Shown: piece after piece, positions 26,402 to 34,260 of the stretch | Layout of the letters: each line of letters begins with the position of its first letter | Position numbering within the stretch: position 1 is the stretch's first letter | Assembly: GCA_964606665.1 (NCBI GenBank) | Contig: CAZSHS010000006.1 | Span: 62,001-126,000 of the forward strand | Source: Aved-18 sp964606665 | Lineage (GTDB): Bacteria > Cyanobacteriota > Vampirovibrionia > Obscuribacterales > Obscuribacteraceae | Length of the DNA: 64,000 nucleotides | Direction of reading: 5' to 3' | Notes under the pieces: model-generated | Told to the model about the DNA's origin: nothing | Seen by the model: the letters and a program-made list of their open reading frames with translations, nothing else | Database searches by the model: none | Position numbers and translations under genes: made by a program

Positions 26402-28863
26402 GTTTTAAAAGAGCGTTTTTATCGCTCGTACTTGTTTTGTGTCTAGGCGCTCAGGTTGTTACTCCTGGAATGTCTGCATTAGCGAGAAATTCTAAAGTTA
26501 AAGCTGTCGATTATGCGCAGACTGATTTTTTGTTTGATCTATGTATGCTCGATCAACTTATTGACGCGGATAAAATAAGTGAGGCTCTGGCTTTTGCCCA
26601 AGCTATCAAAACTCCTATCAGTGTAAATTTCGCAATTAGTCTGAATTACAGATTGGCTTATTTATACGGACGACTTGGTAAGTTTAAAGAATCTCAAAAG
26701 CATTTAAGACAAGCTTTGTTAAAAGAGTTGGCTATTGACCAGGCTATGGAAAGCTCTGATCGAAAGAAAATTCACCCAAATGAATTTAAAACAGAAAAGC
26801 TTGAATCCAAAGAACAATTTGAAAAACGATATAAAGAATTGGTTGAAGATGCAATGAAGCTTGATTTCACCTCGGCTTGTGAGTATAGAGCACGTCAGCT
26901 TCTTGTGAGGCAAAGAAATCTGGACTGTCTTTATTTGAGTCAGGCTTACTTGATAATGCCGGTCAGCAAAGGCAGGCATAATCTGAGAAACATTGAAATT
27001 ATTGCTGCACTGCGCTCTGAAAAGTCTTATCGTTGTGCTGACGTTTTTCACCTGGAATCAGATAGTATAAAACTTTATAGACAGGCATTGCAAGCCGAAC
27101 ATCAGGGCAATTTGGATAAAGCAAAAGGTCTCTATGAAGAATTTTTGCAAACTAAGTCGCAAGATTTTTTATTTGAACATTTAGCCAGGTTGTCACTTGC
27201 GGGCTGCTTTAGAAAAGACAGACAGTTCGAGCAAGCATTGGATAACTACCAACTTGTTTATGATGCCGCCAGTAGCAAAACACGCGGGATGCCAGAAAGT
27301 CTTGCTTTCAAGTCGTTATCGCGCCAGGCTTTGGCAGGGCTTTGTCATTACGGTGCTGACACGGCTCATTTAATTCTGCAAGAAAAAGAACTTGAGTTCA
27401 AAAAAATGAGTGATGACGATAAGCTGAAATATCTTCATCGACTTTACGATGCTGGCTACAAACTCAAAGCTTCTGGACAGGCAAGAAAAGCTCAAGAATT
27501 ATTATGGCTTTGCGTCACTTTATATCGCAAATATTTTCCTGAAAAAGAGTCGGCTTTAGCTGGAGTCTTATACGATTTGTCCGAATCTTATTATTGGAAT
27601 GAAGCTTTCGATCCAGCCATGCAACTGATGGAAGAAGCTGTCGAACTGCGTTCCAGGCAAGCTGAAAATTTAGATGCACTGGATACAATGGGACGTATTT
27701 ATATGGCAGGAAGCGCCAGTAAAAAAGGATTGAAAGCTTTTGAGCGACTACTTTATATTAACTTAAAAGATTTTGCACCAGATGTAGTGGCTAACTATAA
27801 GCTTGGCAATGTTGCGCAGTTAATAGAAATTGCAATTAGAGCCCGTCCTGAATTGGCGACAGAAAAGCGATCCGTTATAGACGCTCGTTTGCAAGCAGTA
27901 ATAGATGGACTCATCTCAGAAAAAGATTTCGACCAGGCGCTAGAGCTGGCTAAGACCCTTATGAAATGGAAAGAAGCTGAGTTGCCGCCAAAGGCCGATC
28001 CCATTATGGACAGTTTGTGGCAGATAGGTTGGCTCTTGCGCCGCGTTCACAAAGAAGCTGAAGCAAAAGATTTTTATACAAGACTAATCGAAGATTATCC
28101 TAATAAGTCGGTAAAGTGGCTTGGAACCTGGCATTTCGATCGAGGGCTGGCATACGATTGCATGGGCGATCACAAAAATGCGGTGAAAGATTTTCAAATC
28201 GCATTAGCTATATTTCGTAAGTATTTCAAGCAAAACCAGGCTGAAATGGACTTTGACGAGAAAGAGTACATGGTCAATATTATTTGGGATATTAATCTAG
28301 AGCTTAAATACAAGAAAATAGACCCGCCAAACAAAGACAATTATTCGAAATCTTTTCCAATGTATGTCTATCGATGGAATAAGGCTCGGGCACCACTACG
28401 CATTTATATTGACACAAGTCGCAAAACCGGATTTGGTCCCATTCTTGCCAAAGCGATAGATACAATAGTGAAAGACTGGATGAATACAAAAGGACTACCG
28501 CTCACCTGGACTTATGTAGATAGTGCGCAAAATTGCGACATTCATATTAAAAGAGCTGCTACTTACGATGATATTCCTGCCGGTTCTGGTGGGCGAGCCA
28601 TGTCTGAATTCGTTTATATAGAAAAGGGCGAACCCAAAGAACTGAACAAATGCACTTTGCTCATTTTCTGTCCCAGTTGGGATGGCAAAGAATTGAGCTA
28701 TTACGCTATGCAACAGATGAAGAATCTTGCCATGCATGAATTTGGACATGCTTTAGGACTCGGGCATTCGCCAAACGGACTCGACATAATGTACTGGAAG
28801 GCTCCAGCTATGGAGCTTTCGGCGCGCGACCGCAATACGCTAATTCGCCTTTACTCTAAATAA
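26398..28863 (+). CDS. Secreted TPR protein with C-terminal matrixin-type zinc metalloprotease domain
   Basis: An 821-residue protein. The signal peptide runs to about residue 30 (GMSALA). Residues about 40-640 are helical repeats of TPR type (for example RLGKFKESQKHLRQALL and AYDCMGDHKNAVKDFQIAL). The last 170 residues are a matrixin/M10-like protease: the strand PLRIYIDTSRKTGFGP, then WTYVDSAQNCDIHI, then the zinc site H780-E-x-x-H784-x5-H790 (HEFGHALGLGHS) and a Met-turn (LDIMYW, M798). All three zinc ligands, the catalytic Glu and the Met-turn are present, so it should be active. No pro-domain cysteine switch is obvious. It is last in the three-gene operon and is followed by a 34-base palindrome that may terminate transcription. 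Confidence 0.9.
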   Translation: MSFKRAFLSLVLVLCLGAQVVTPGMSALARNSKVKAVDYAQTDFLFDLCMLDQLIDADKISEALAFAQAIKTPISVNFAISLNYRLAYLYGRLGKFKESQKHLRQALLKELAIDQAMESSDRKKIHPNEFKTEKLESKEQFEKRYKELVEDAMKLDFTSACEYRARQLLVRQRNLDCLYLSQAYLIMPVSKGRHNLRNIEIIAALRSEKSYRCADVFHLESDSIKLYRQALQAEHQGNLDKAKGLYEEFLQTKSQDFLFEHLARLSLAGCFRKDRQFEQALDNYQLVYDAASSKTRGMPESLAFKSLSRQALAGLCHYGADTAHLILQEKELEFKKMSDDDKLKYLHRLYDAGYKLKASGQARKAQELLWLCVTLYRKYFPEKESALAGVLYDLSESYYWNEAFDPAMQLMEEAVELRSRQAENLDALDTMGRIYMAGSASKKGLKAFERLLYINLKDFAPDVVANYKLGNVAQLIEIAIRARPELATEKRSVIDARLQAVIDGLISEKDFDQALELAKTLMKWKEAELPPKADPIMDSLWQIGWLLRRVHKEAEAKDFYTRLIEDYPNKSVKWLGTWHFDRGLAYDCMGDHKNAVKDFQIALAIFRKYFKQNQAEMDFDEKEYMVNIIWDINLELKYKKIDPPNKDNYSKSFPMYVYRWNKARAPLRIYIDTSRKTGFGPILAKAIDTIVKDWMNTKGLPLTWTYVDSAQNCDIHIKRAATYDDIPAGSGGRAMSEFVYIEKGEPKELNKCTLLIFCPSWDGKELSYYAMQQMKNLAMHEFGHALGLGHSPNGLDIMYWKAPAMELSARDRNTLIRLYSK

Positions 28864-28909
28864 GTTGAATTCTCTTTAAATTGGTTGGACCTTCTAAAGA
28901 GGTAGAATC

Positions 28910-28943
28910 TTAAAACGTAAACCGATATCGGTTTACGTTTTAA
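28910..28943. terminator. 34-base perfect palindrome, probable bidirectional terminator
   Basis: Two 17-base arms match perfectly without a spacer, centred on CCGATATCGG. As RNA it can fold into a 9-pair stem (CGTAAACCG / CGGTTTACG, loop AUAU) flanked by AAAA and UUUU on both strands. That is the form of a bidirectional intrinsic terminator, though a protein-binding operator is also possible. The 12-base core recurs twice nearby. Confidence 0.7.
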
Positions 28944-28964
28944 ATTCACCCAAAAGGACAACCC

Positions 28965-29621
28965 ATGTCAAATAGTGGAATAGACTTCAATCCTGGCTCC
29001 CATCCTTTTCCTGACGACCGCAACAGGTCGATTTTATGGGCTAGATACAAAATGGAAGACGCCCAGAGTAACGAAAATGGGTCGTTGTGGTGTGTTCTTT
29101 CCATTAAGCAGACAAACAAGGTCTCGTATTCAGTGTTGGATTCAAAAGGCAAAACCGTTATTGAATCCGAAATAAAGCCTGAGTCTTACAAAGCACAGCG
29201 CAAAGAGTTGCTCGACTATTTTCGCGGTAAAGAAGTGATTGTTTGGGACTTGAAAGAAAAGTGGGGATTACTGAATCAGCTCGATAATACTTACGGCATC
29301 GACCCCAGTCAAAATTTAGCGATAGTTGCAAGAACCTGGACCTGGCATGACATTGCCGACGAGTATGCACGTTTTGTAGGTGAGTTAGTTCCTGGTAGCA
29401 ATATAGAATCAGCCCGAACTTATTCTCCTGAGCCGTTCAAGCCGCTTGCTGGACTATCGAGTATCCAGGAGTGCAAAGACATCAAGGATATTATTGTCAA
29501 AATGGCTGGCACATCTCTTGTGACCGACCCACTTGCGTCTGGCAAAAAGGGATGGACAGCAGAATTTTACAGACCCAGTTTTAGCCCAACTGAAAAACTG
29601 AAGAAGTTCTTCGAGTTCTAA
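28965..29621 (+). CDS. Hypothetical protein resembling a degenerate 3'-5' exonuclease (RNase H-like) fold
   Basis: A 218-residue cytosolic protein with AAGGAC 5 bases before its ATG. No confident family. The order of elements is like DnaQ-type exonucleases: a beta hairpin (VSYSVLDSKGKTVIESEIKP), then LLDYFRGKEVIVWDLKEKWGLLNQL where exonucleases have the second-motif Asp, then HDIADEYARFVG, and near the end a segment like the final helix with Asp (IQECKDIKDIIVKMAG). The first-motif Asp-x-Glu is not visible, so if the fold is right the enzyme is probably inactive. Convergent with the 402-residue gene; an AT-rich 16-base palindrome (29616-29631) spans the junction. Confidence 0.6.
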   Translation: MSNSGIDFNPGSHPFPDDRNRSILWARYKMEDAQSNENGSLWCVLSIKQTNKVSYSVLDSKGKTVIESEIKPESYKAQRKELLDYFRGKEVIVWDLKEKWGLLNQLDNTYGIDPSQNLAIVARTWTWHDIADEYARFVGELVPGSNIESARTYSPEPFKPLAGLSSIQECKDIKDIIVKMAGTSLVTDPLASGKKGWTAEFYRPSFSPTEKLKKFFEF

Positions 29622-29631
29622 AATTTTAGAA

Positions 29632-30840
29632 TTAAAGTCCGCTTTTCTTTATGGCTTCGGCGCGCTCATAAATTTCGTGTGCTTCTAGCAGCTCTAGAGC
29701 TTCATTGATTGAATCTACACCAGCTTCGTTGTCAGCACTGTGGGTGGCGTAAACAGGTTGAAGTGCCAGCTTTTGAAATGCCATTCCAATTTCTTCGGCT
29801 GTGGCTAAGACAAAATTTTCTACTTGAAGGCGTGTTTCCTTAATGGACATAGCCAAATCAACAGCAACTGAATTATTTACCAGTGCTTTAACTGAATCAT
29901 TAAGTGTGGCTCCCTTTGCCAGTTTGCTTGAAAGTGTTTTCACTTTTTCGCCGATTTTCTTGGCTGAGGTGCTGAATTTCTTGTTCATTTCCATTTGAAC
30001 TAATTCATTCAAAATGGCATTCATATATTCAGGCGCTTCTGGTTGACCACCAAATCGCTCTCCTGTAGATTGCACGATTTGCTTGATTTCATCAGCCTTG
30101 AAGCTTTTGAATTTGGTTGCTAATTTGGCTGCGACAATGTCGCAGGTAGCATTCCACGCTGATGCTTTTTGCAGGATGTCTGTTACCGTATTTAGTGGCA
30201 GGTCCAATGCCATTTGAAATGCTGTTTCTCTCAAATCGCTGTTCGAACAAAGAGCTGCAATCATTGGGCGCAAGCTTGAAGAAGAAGTGGCAGGGCTTTG
30301 CAAAAAGGTTTTTAAGTCTTCTTGTGCTGGCTTTTTGTCGCAAGCTTGATCAGTTTGCGCTCGTTTAATGATTGATTTGAGTGTAGCAACCAGATCGAAA
30401 TCTTTATCGACGTCGACTCTTAGCGAAACGAAACCATCATGCTCATTTTGTTGAGTCCAGGTACTTGGCGCAATATAGGCAATAATTTCAGCATTGTCTT
30501 GATCTAATTTGACCACAAGACTGCCTGAAGTCAAAAGAGCACTACCTAAAAGTATTTTGTTCAACGAAACAAAATTATCCTCGTCGCAGACGCGTACATC
30601 TATATGGCGACCGTTTACAACCAAGTCGTTTACGCCAATTGTGCTTGCAAGAGACTGAATGTGACTGAGCGATTCCCATTGTTCACAGACTATATTCAAT
30701 TTGGGGTCGAGTTCAGAAATAATGGCTTCGGCGCTAAGCAATGCCAGGTCGAGTTTTTGATTGACTCCCTGCACCATAGCGTTGCTTGAGGAGAGAATCT
30801 CCATTTCTCTGGTCAGCGCGATTTTTCTTTCGGTTGCCAT
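29632..30840 (-). CDS. Hypothetical protein in the sigma-HhH operon
   Basis: A 402-residue soluble protein with no signal peptide or membrane segment. The N-terminal third is mixed alpha/beta with SGSLVVKLDQDNAEIIAYI followed by a polar strand. The C-terminal two-thirds is alpha-helical and Ala/Lys-rich. The position directly downstream of a sigma-like gene and the N-terminal layout recall cyanobacterial DUF1822 proteins, which sit next to sigma-like genes. That link is tentative, since I see no diagnostic motif. It lies 85 bases downstream of the sigma-HhH gene on the same strand and is probably the last gene of that operon. A regulatory partner (anti-sigma-like) is one possibility. Confidence 0.68.
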   Translation of the reverse strand: MATERKIALTREMEILSSSNAMVQGVNQKLDLALLSAEAIISELDPKLNIVCEQWESLSHIQSLASTIGVNDLVVNGRHIDVRVCDEDNFVSLNKILLGSALLTSGSLVVKLDQDNAEIIAYIAPSTWTQQNEHDGFVSLRVDVDKDFDLVATLKSIIKRAQTDQACDKKPAQEDLKTFLQSPATSSSSLRPMIAALCSNSDLRETAFQMALDLPLNTVTDILQKASAWNATCDIVAAKLATKFKSFKADEIKQIVQSTGERFGGQPEAPEYMNAILNELVQMEMNKKFSTSAKKIGEKVKTLSSKLAKGATLNDSVKALVNNSVAVDLAMSIKETRLQVENFVLATAEEIGMAFQKLALQPVYATHSADNEAGVDSINEALELLEAHEIYERAEAIKKSGL

Positions 30841-30925
30841 TTTCTACCTCGTTACCGCTCGATTATCTGGATTCGGCATCTTGTTACTTTTAATAACGCC
30901 AGTTTGGAAAAAATTAGAGCGGTTT

Positions 30926-32371
30926 TCATAAAATTGCCTTTTTTCTTAAATCTGAAAGCCTATTTTCATCAATAGACAAGGCTTTAGCTACTTCGTCAAA
31001 ATCGCCAAAGGGACGTTTTTGCAAAAGCACTTCTATTTCTTTGGCATTAAAATCAAGGGCAGCTTTTAATTTTTCTTGGGTCGCTTTATTGAGGTCAATC
31101 CTTATTATGTGAACCGATATCGGTTTAAGTACAGCACCGCGTTTGGTCAAAATTCCAAGCTCGCCGGGTGTCAAAAACAGACGCTGGGAACAATTTGTGA
31201 GACTTTCAAATGGTCTCTGGTCTACAATTTTCTGCGCCAATTCTTTGCCAGCACCAAGTACATCCATAATGTCACGACGGGTGGCACTATTTAAGTCTAT
31301 GGGACAAAAGGCTGCGGTAGCGCCATTGTCAATTATTGTTTGTAAGCGCTCGGCTTTGATGATTTTTTGCTCGACAAGATCTTGAAGTGAATAAAATTGA
31401 CGAGCCGCAATTAGTCTATCCACTTCGCCTTCGGTCAATCCTAGATGATGATTGAGCTCGCGGCGAGATGCAGTATTTACATTTATTTGTGCTTGCCACG
31501 ATTGTGCAATAGTTGGCGTTTGGGTGCGCAACACGTCGCGTATGAGATTTAAGCCTTTGTCAAGTAAAACTTGACAGCGAGCGATTCTGCGCGCGGGGCT
31601 ATCCCCAGATAAGTTGAGTACTTCACAGCATTCTTTCATGGTCATTTCTTGACCAGATTTTGAATGTTTTGTCAGTCCCATTCCAAACAAACAGTCAATT
31701 ACTTCCAGTGCTTCTTTGTTTGCCGATTGGCTGTCTATCAGTAGTTTGCTCAAGACTTGTCTGACTTGATTCAGTTCGCTTACTTGTTCGTTTGAAAGTG
31801 CAATATTTTCCGGAATAGCATTTGTGTCGGCAGCAATATTCTCGCGTGGGTCTTTATCGCCTTCTTCAAGGTACATGTCTTGAAGAGTATTTTGTTCCCA
31901 TTGCCATTCAGCTTTTATATAGTCTACAACTAGATTGTGGACTGAGCGTTGAATGTAGCCTGGCAAAAGGACCTTGAATCCATCTTGAGTTTTTTCGTTT
32001 AATTGTTTTTTTAGAGCGTGACATAATTTTTCCGCAGCATCTAAAGACAGAGAGACGCAATTTCCCTTCTGCTCATCTTTGGCAAGATGACGCATTTGCC
32101 AGAATCTGCGTAAGCTCTGATTGAATTCGAGCATTTTGGCAATTTGAGGCTGAAAATAGTTGTTGCGCAAAAGTATTATAAAGCCGTCGCGCTGCCCTTC
32201 TTGCAAGCTCAAACTTCTAGCGTAAATATTTTGAGCACCAATTGCTTTCAAAAAATCGAGTACCAGTTTTTTGCCGCTGCGCTCATCATGCGGCATGGCT
32301 TCGTATACGTCTTTCCACTCAGGCACGATTGCCAGAATCTCTTCCACTTCTGTTTTATTTGAAAGAGGCAT
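30926..32371 (-). CDS. Sigma-70-like protein fused to three ComEA-type helix-hairpin-helix repeats
   Basis: A 481-residue cytosolic protein. Residues about 75-160 resemble sigma region 2, with LLPGYIQRSVHNLVVDYIKAE in place of the usual -10-recognition helix. Residues about 195-282 resemble region 4, with a helix-turn-helix (MTMKECCEVLNLS, then ARRIARCQVLLDKGLNLIRD). Three tandem ComEA/PulC-type HhH units follow, at about 296-347 (INVNTASRRELNHHLGL), 358-407 (IDLNSATRRDIMDVLGA) and 425-475 (IDLNKATQEKLKAALDF). The I-(D/N)-(L/V)-N-x-A-(S/T) signature is repeated each time. HhH units bind DNA backbone or mediate protein contacts. The start overlaps the upstream membrane-protein stop by one base (TAATG), implying coupling. 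The expected role is transcription regulation; whether it works as a sigma factor is unknown. Confidence 0.82.
   Translation of the reverse strand: MPLSNKTEVEEILAIVPEWKDVYEAMPHDERSGKKLVLDFLKAIGAQNIYARSLSLQEGQRDGFIILLRNNYFQPQIAKMLEFNQSLRRFWQMRHLAKDEQKGNCVSLSLDAAEKLCHALKKQLNEKTQDGFKVLLPGYIQRSVHNLVVDYIKAEWQWEQNTLQDMYLEEGDKDPRENIAADTNAIPENIALSNEQVSELNQVRQVLSKLLIDSQSANKEALEVIDCLFGMGLTKHSKSGQEMTMKECCEVLNLSGDSPARRIARCQVLLDKGLNLIRDVLRTQTPTIAQSWQAQINVNTASRRELNHHLGLTEGEVDRLIAARQFYSLQDLVEQKIIKAERLQTIIDNGATAAFCPIDLNSATRRDIMDVLGAGKELAQKIVDQRPFESLTNCSQRLFLTPGELGILTKRGAVLKPISVHIIRIDLNKATQEKLKAALDFNAKEIEVLLQKRPFGDFDEVAKALSIDENRLSDLRKKAIL
31112..31125. repeat. 14-base palindrome, copy of the CCGATATCGG core
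   Basis: AACCGATATCGGTT lies within the sigma-HhH coding region, where it encodes Lys-Pro-Ile-Ser-Val between the second and third HhH units. It shares its 12-base core with 28910-28943 and 33775-33786. Confidence 0.6.
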
Positions 32372-32817
32372 TAGATCGAGTCAAGTCCTGGAAGTTGAGC
32401 GGGTACATCGTTAATTTCATCGTGTGCGGTAAGCATAATGTGACTTACGCATGTCCAGGATATCCAGAGCAGAAAGGCAAAGAAAGCCATGATAACAGTG
32501 ACTTTGATGTCTTTTATTTCTTTTCTTTTCTTGGAGCTTTGAGCCAAAATATTTTTATCGAGACTGTACATGAGCATAATTAAAATGGCTATACCCAAGC
32601 CAACCGAACCTGAGCGTAACGCCTCATTGCGAGCTTCTTGAGCAAATTTGGTGGGAACAGGTGTGTTAGCCTCAAGATTGCCTGGACGCCATGGTTTTTC
32701 TGCGCGCTGATAAGTGAAAAGATAGGGTGCAGCAAATGCCATTACCAGGACCAAGATCTTTATGTAGAGCTTGTTAATAGGTTTTTTGTCTGCTTGCGAA
32801 GTGTGTTTTTGTTCCAT
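32371..32817 (-). CDS. Small membrane protein, first gene of the sigma-HhH operon
   Basis: A 148-residue protein with three likely transmembrane helices: residues about 18-37 (IKILVLVMAFAAPYLFTY), 70-86 (VGLGIAILIMLMYSL) and 105-127 (VTVIMAFFAFLLWISWTCV). A basic cytosolic loop (QSSKKRKEIKDIK) separates helices 2 and 3, and a periplasmic loop of about 30 residues separates 1 and 2. No family recognised. Its stop overlaps the start of the sigma-HhH gene by one base. A membrane protein translationally coupled to a sigma-like regulator suggests a membrane-tethered anti-sigma or signal input; this is inference. Confidence 0.72.
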   Translation of the reverse strand: MEQKHTSQADKKPINKLYIKILVLVMAFAAPYLFTYQRAEKPWRPGNLEANTPVPTKFAQEARNEALRSGSVGLGIAILIMLMYSLDKNILAQSSKKRKEIKDIKVTVIMAFFAFLLWISWTCVSHIMLTAHDEINDVPAQLPGLDSI

Positions 32818-32938
32818 TAAGTGATTCTTGAAAACGTTGTGATAAAAATGCCAGAAGGCTGCAACATGTCTAAATTCTACAGTCTTATATTAGCCTCCTC
32901 ATAGAGTAATATGGTATTTGTTGAGAAATTAGGAAGTT

Positions 32939-34240
32939 ATGAAGTCATCTGACCGCCAATTTGGACTGGAAGTCGACACTGATGCAGTGGGAAATTCTCT
33001 GGCTCAAATCATTGTTCTTGACAATGAGCAAGAGCAAGTCATCGGTCAGGCCTGGCTTGCAGCACCCAACAAGCTGGTTACATGCGCTCATGTCATTAGC
33101 AAATATTTGAACAATCCAGAACTTTTGATTGTCAAGTTTCTTGCTTCGGGAAATACCTATAATTTAGGTCTGGGTGGCAAGATTCATTTGCATCCTAAAT
33201 TTCAAGTAGATGCTGGCAAAGAAAAGCTGGTCAAATTCGACCTTGTCGTTTTGGAAGTCGAATTAAGCTTGCCTGAGTCGCAAGCAAAACCAATACCAGT
33301 AGCATTCGATATGAAATTGCCAGCTCAAGAAGCCCTTTGCGCCATTCGTTATCCATCGCACCTTGGTCAATTTACCACTACCGTTTCGCCAGTTGCTCAG
33401 GTCGGACGTTTTTTGGGACCGCTTAAGAAAGACGATCCTTATCATTTGTTGCATGACCTGGCTTTGGCGCCAGGAGATTCAGGTTGTCCGCTCATGAGTG
33501 GAAATTATCTGGTTGCCATCCATTGCGGTGACACAGCCACTCTGCCAGGGTTGAACTTGCCAACGACGGCAATTCGACTTGCCGTATCTGTCGATGCACT
33601 AAAAGAGCTCGGCATCAAAGGCAGTTCGCCTGCCGCAAGCAATCACACTATTACGACTCTAGCTCAGGGAGTGGTTGCGTTTCTGTTAGTAGGGCTGATT
33701 AGTTTTGCAATTTTGTCGGCATTTCTAGTGCTTCCCAAACTTGGGGCTGATGGAAAAGAAGGGACGCGTATCAAACCGATATCGGTAATGTTCACTAAGC
33801 CTTTAAACGGTTACAAGTTAGCTGAAGAGGTTGAGATTGCGCTTCGAACTCAATCTGATTGCTATGTTTATCTGTTTTATATCGAAGATAACAAAGCACT
33901 AGTTTTATTCCCGCCTATAAAAACAGATAAGTCTGCTCGAATAGAAGCCGGCGCCACGCGTATTGTTGACGGTTATGGCATTTATAAATTGAAGGCAGAC
34001 CCAAGTCCAAATGGAAAATTGCATCTGCTCGCCCTAATTTCCTCAGTGCCTCCTGTAGAAGATAAGGCTATGGAGGAAGCGGTGAAAACCAAAGCCTGCC
34101 AACTGCCAATCGACGGTGACACATTGCTTCAACGAATCGACAATTTAAGGACCCAAAATCCTGACGAAGTTTTTTATGAAGTGATAGACGCTCCCAGAGC
34201 GACCATCACATCTGGTGAAGAATTGAGTCAAGCACACTAA
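32939..34240 (+). CDS. Membrane-anchored trypsin-like serine protease with C-terminal DUF4384-like domain
   Basis: A 433-residue protein. The S1/trypsin-2-like protease domain (about 15-215) has H51 (VTCAHV), D101 (KFDLVVLEV) and S181 (APGDSGCPL), so the triad is complete. There is no N-terminal signal peptide. A single transmembrane helix (about 240-265, VVAFLLVGLISFAILSAFLVL) follows the protease domain, so the protease is probably cytosolic and the C-terminal domain external, or the reverse if inserted otherwise. The C-terminal part (about 285-380) is DUF4384-like (EVEIALRTQSDCYVYLFY, then LVLFPP). The 311-residue DUF4384 gene starts 20 bases downstream and is probably co-transcribed. This topology resembles a protease that senses an external ligand. 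Confidence 0.87.
   Translation: MKSSDRQFGLEVDTDAVGNSLAQIIVLDNEQEQVIGQAWLAAPNKLVTCAHVISKYLNNPELLIVKFLASGNTYNLGLGGKIHLHPKFQVDAGKEKLVKFDLVVLEVELSLPESQAKPIPVAFDMKLPAQEALCAIRYPSHLGQFTTTVSPVAQVGRFLGPLKKDDPYHLLHDLALAPGDSGCPLMSGNYLVAIHCGDTATLPGLNLPTTAIRLAVSVDALKELGIKGSSPAASNHTITTLAQGVVAFLLVGLISFAILSAFLVLPKLGADGKEGTRIKPISVMFTKPLNGYKLAEEVEIALRTQSDCYVYLFYIEDNKALVLFPPIKTDKSARIEAGATRIVDGYGIYKLKADPSPNGKLHLLALISSVPPVEDKAMEEAVKTKACQLPIDGDTLLQRIDNLRTQNPDEVFYEVIDAPRATITSGEELSQAH
33775..33786. repeat. 12-base palindrome, third copy of the CCGATATCGG core
   Basis: ACCGATATCGGT lies within the protease-DUF4384 gene, in the linker after the membrane helix. It encodes Lys-Pro-Ile-Ser-Val, the same five residues as the copy in the sigma-HhH gene. 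Confidence 0.55.
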
Positions 34241-34260
34241 TCAAAGGAAGATAGATCGCC

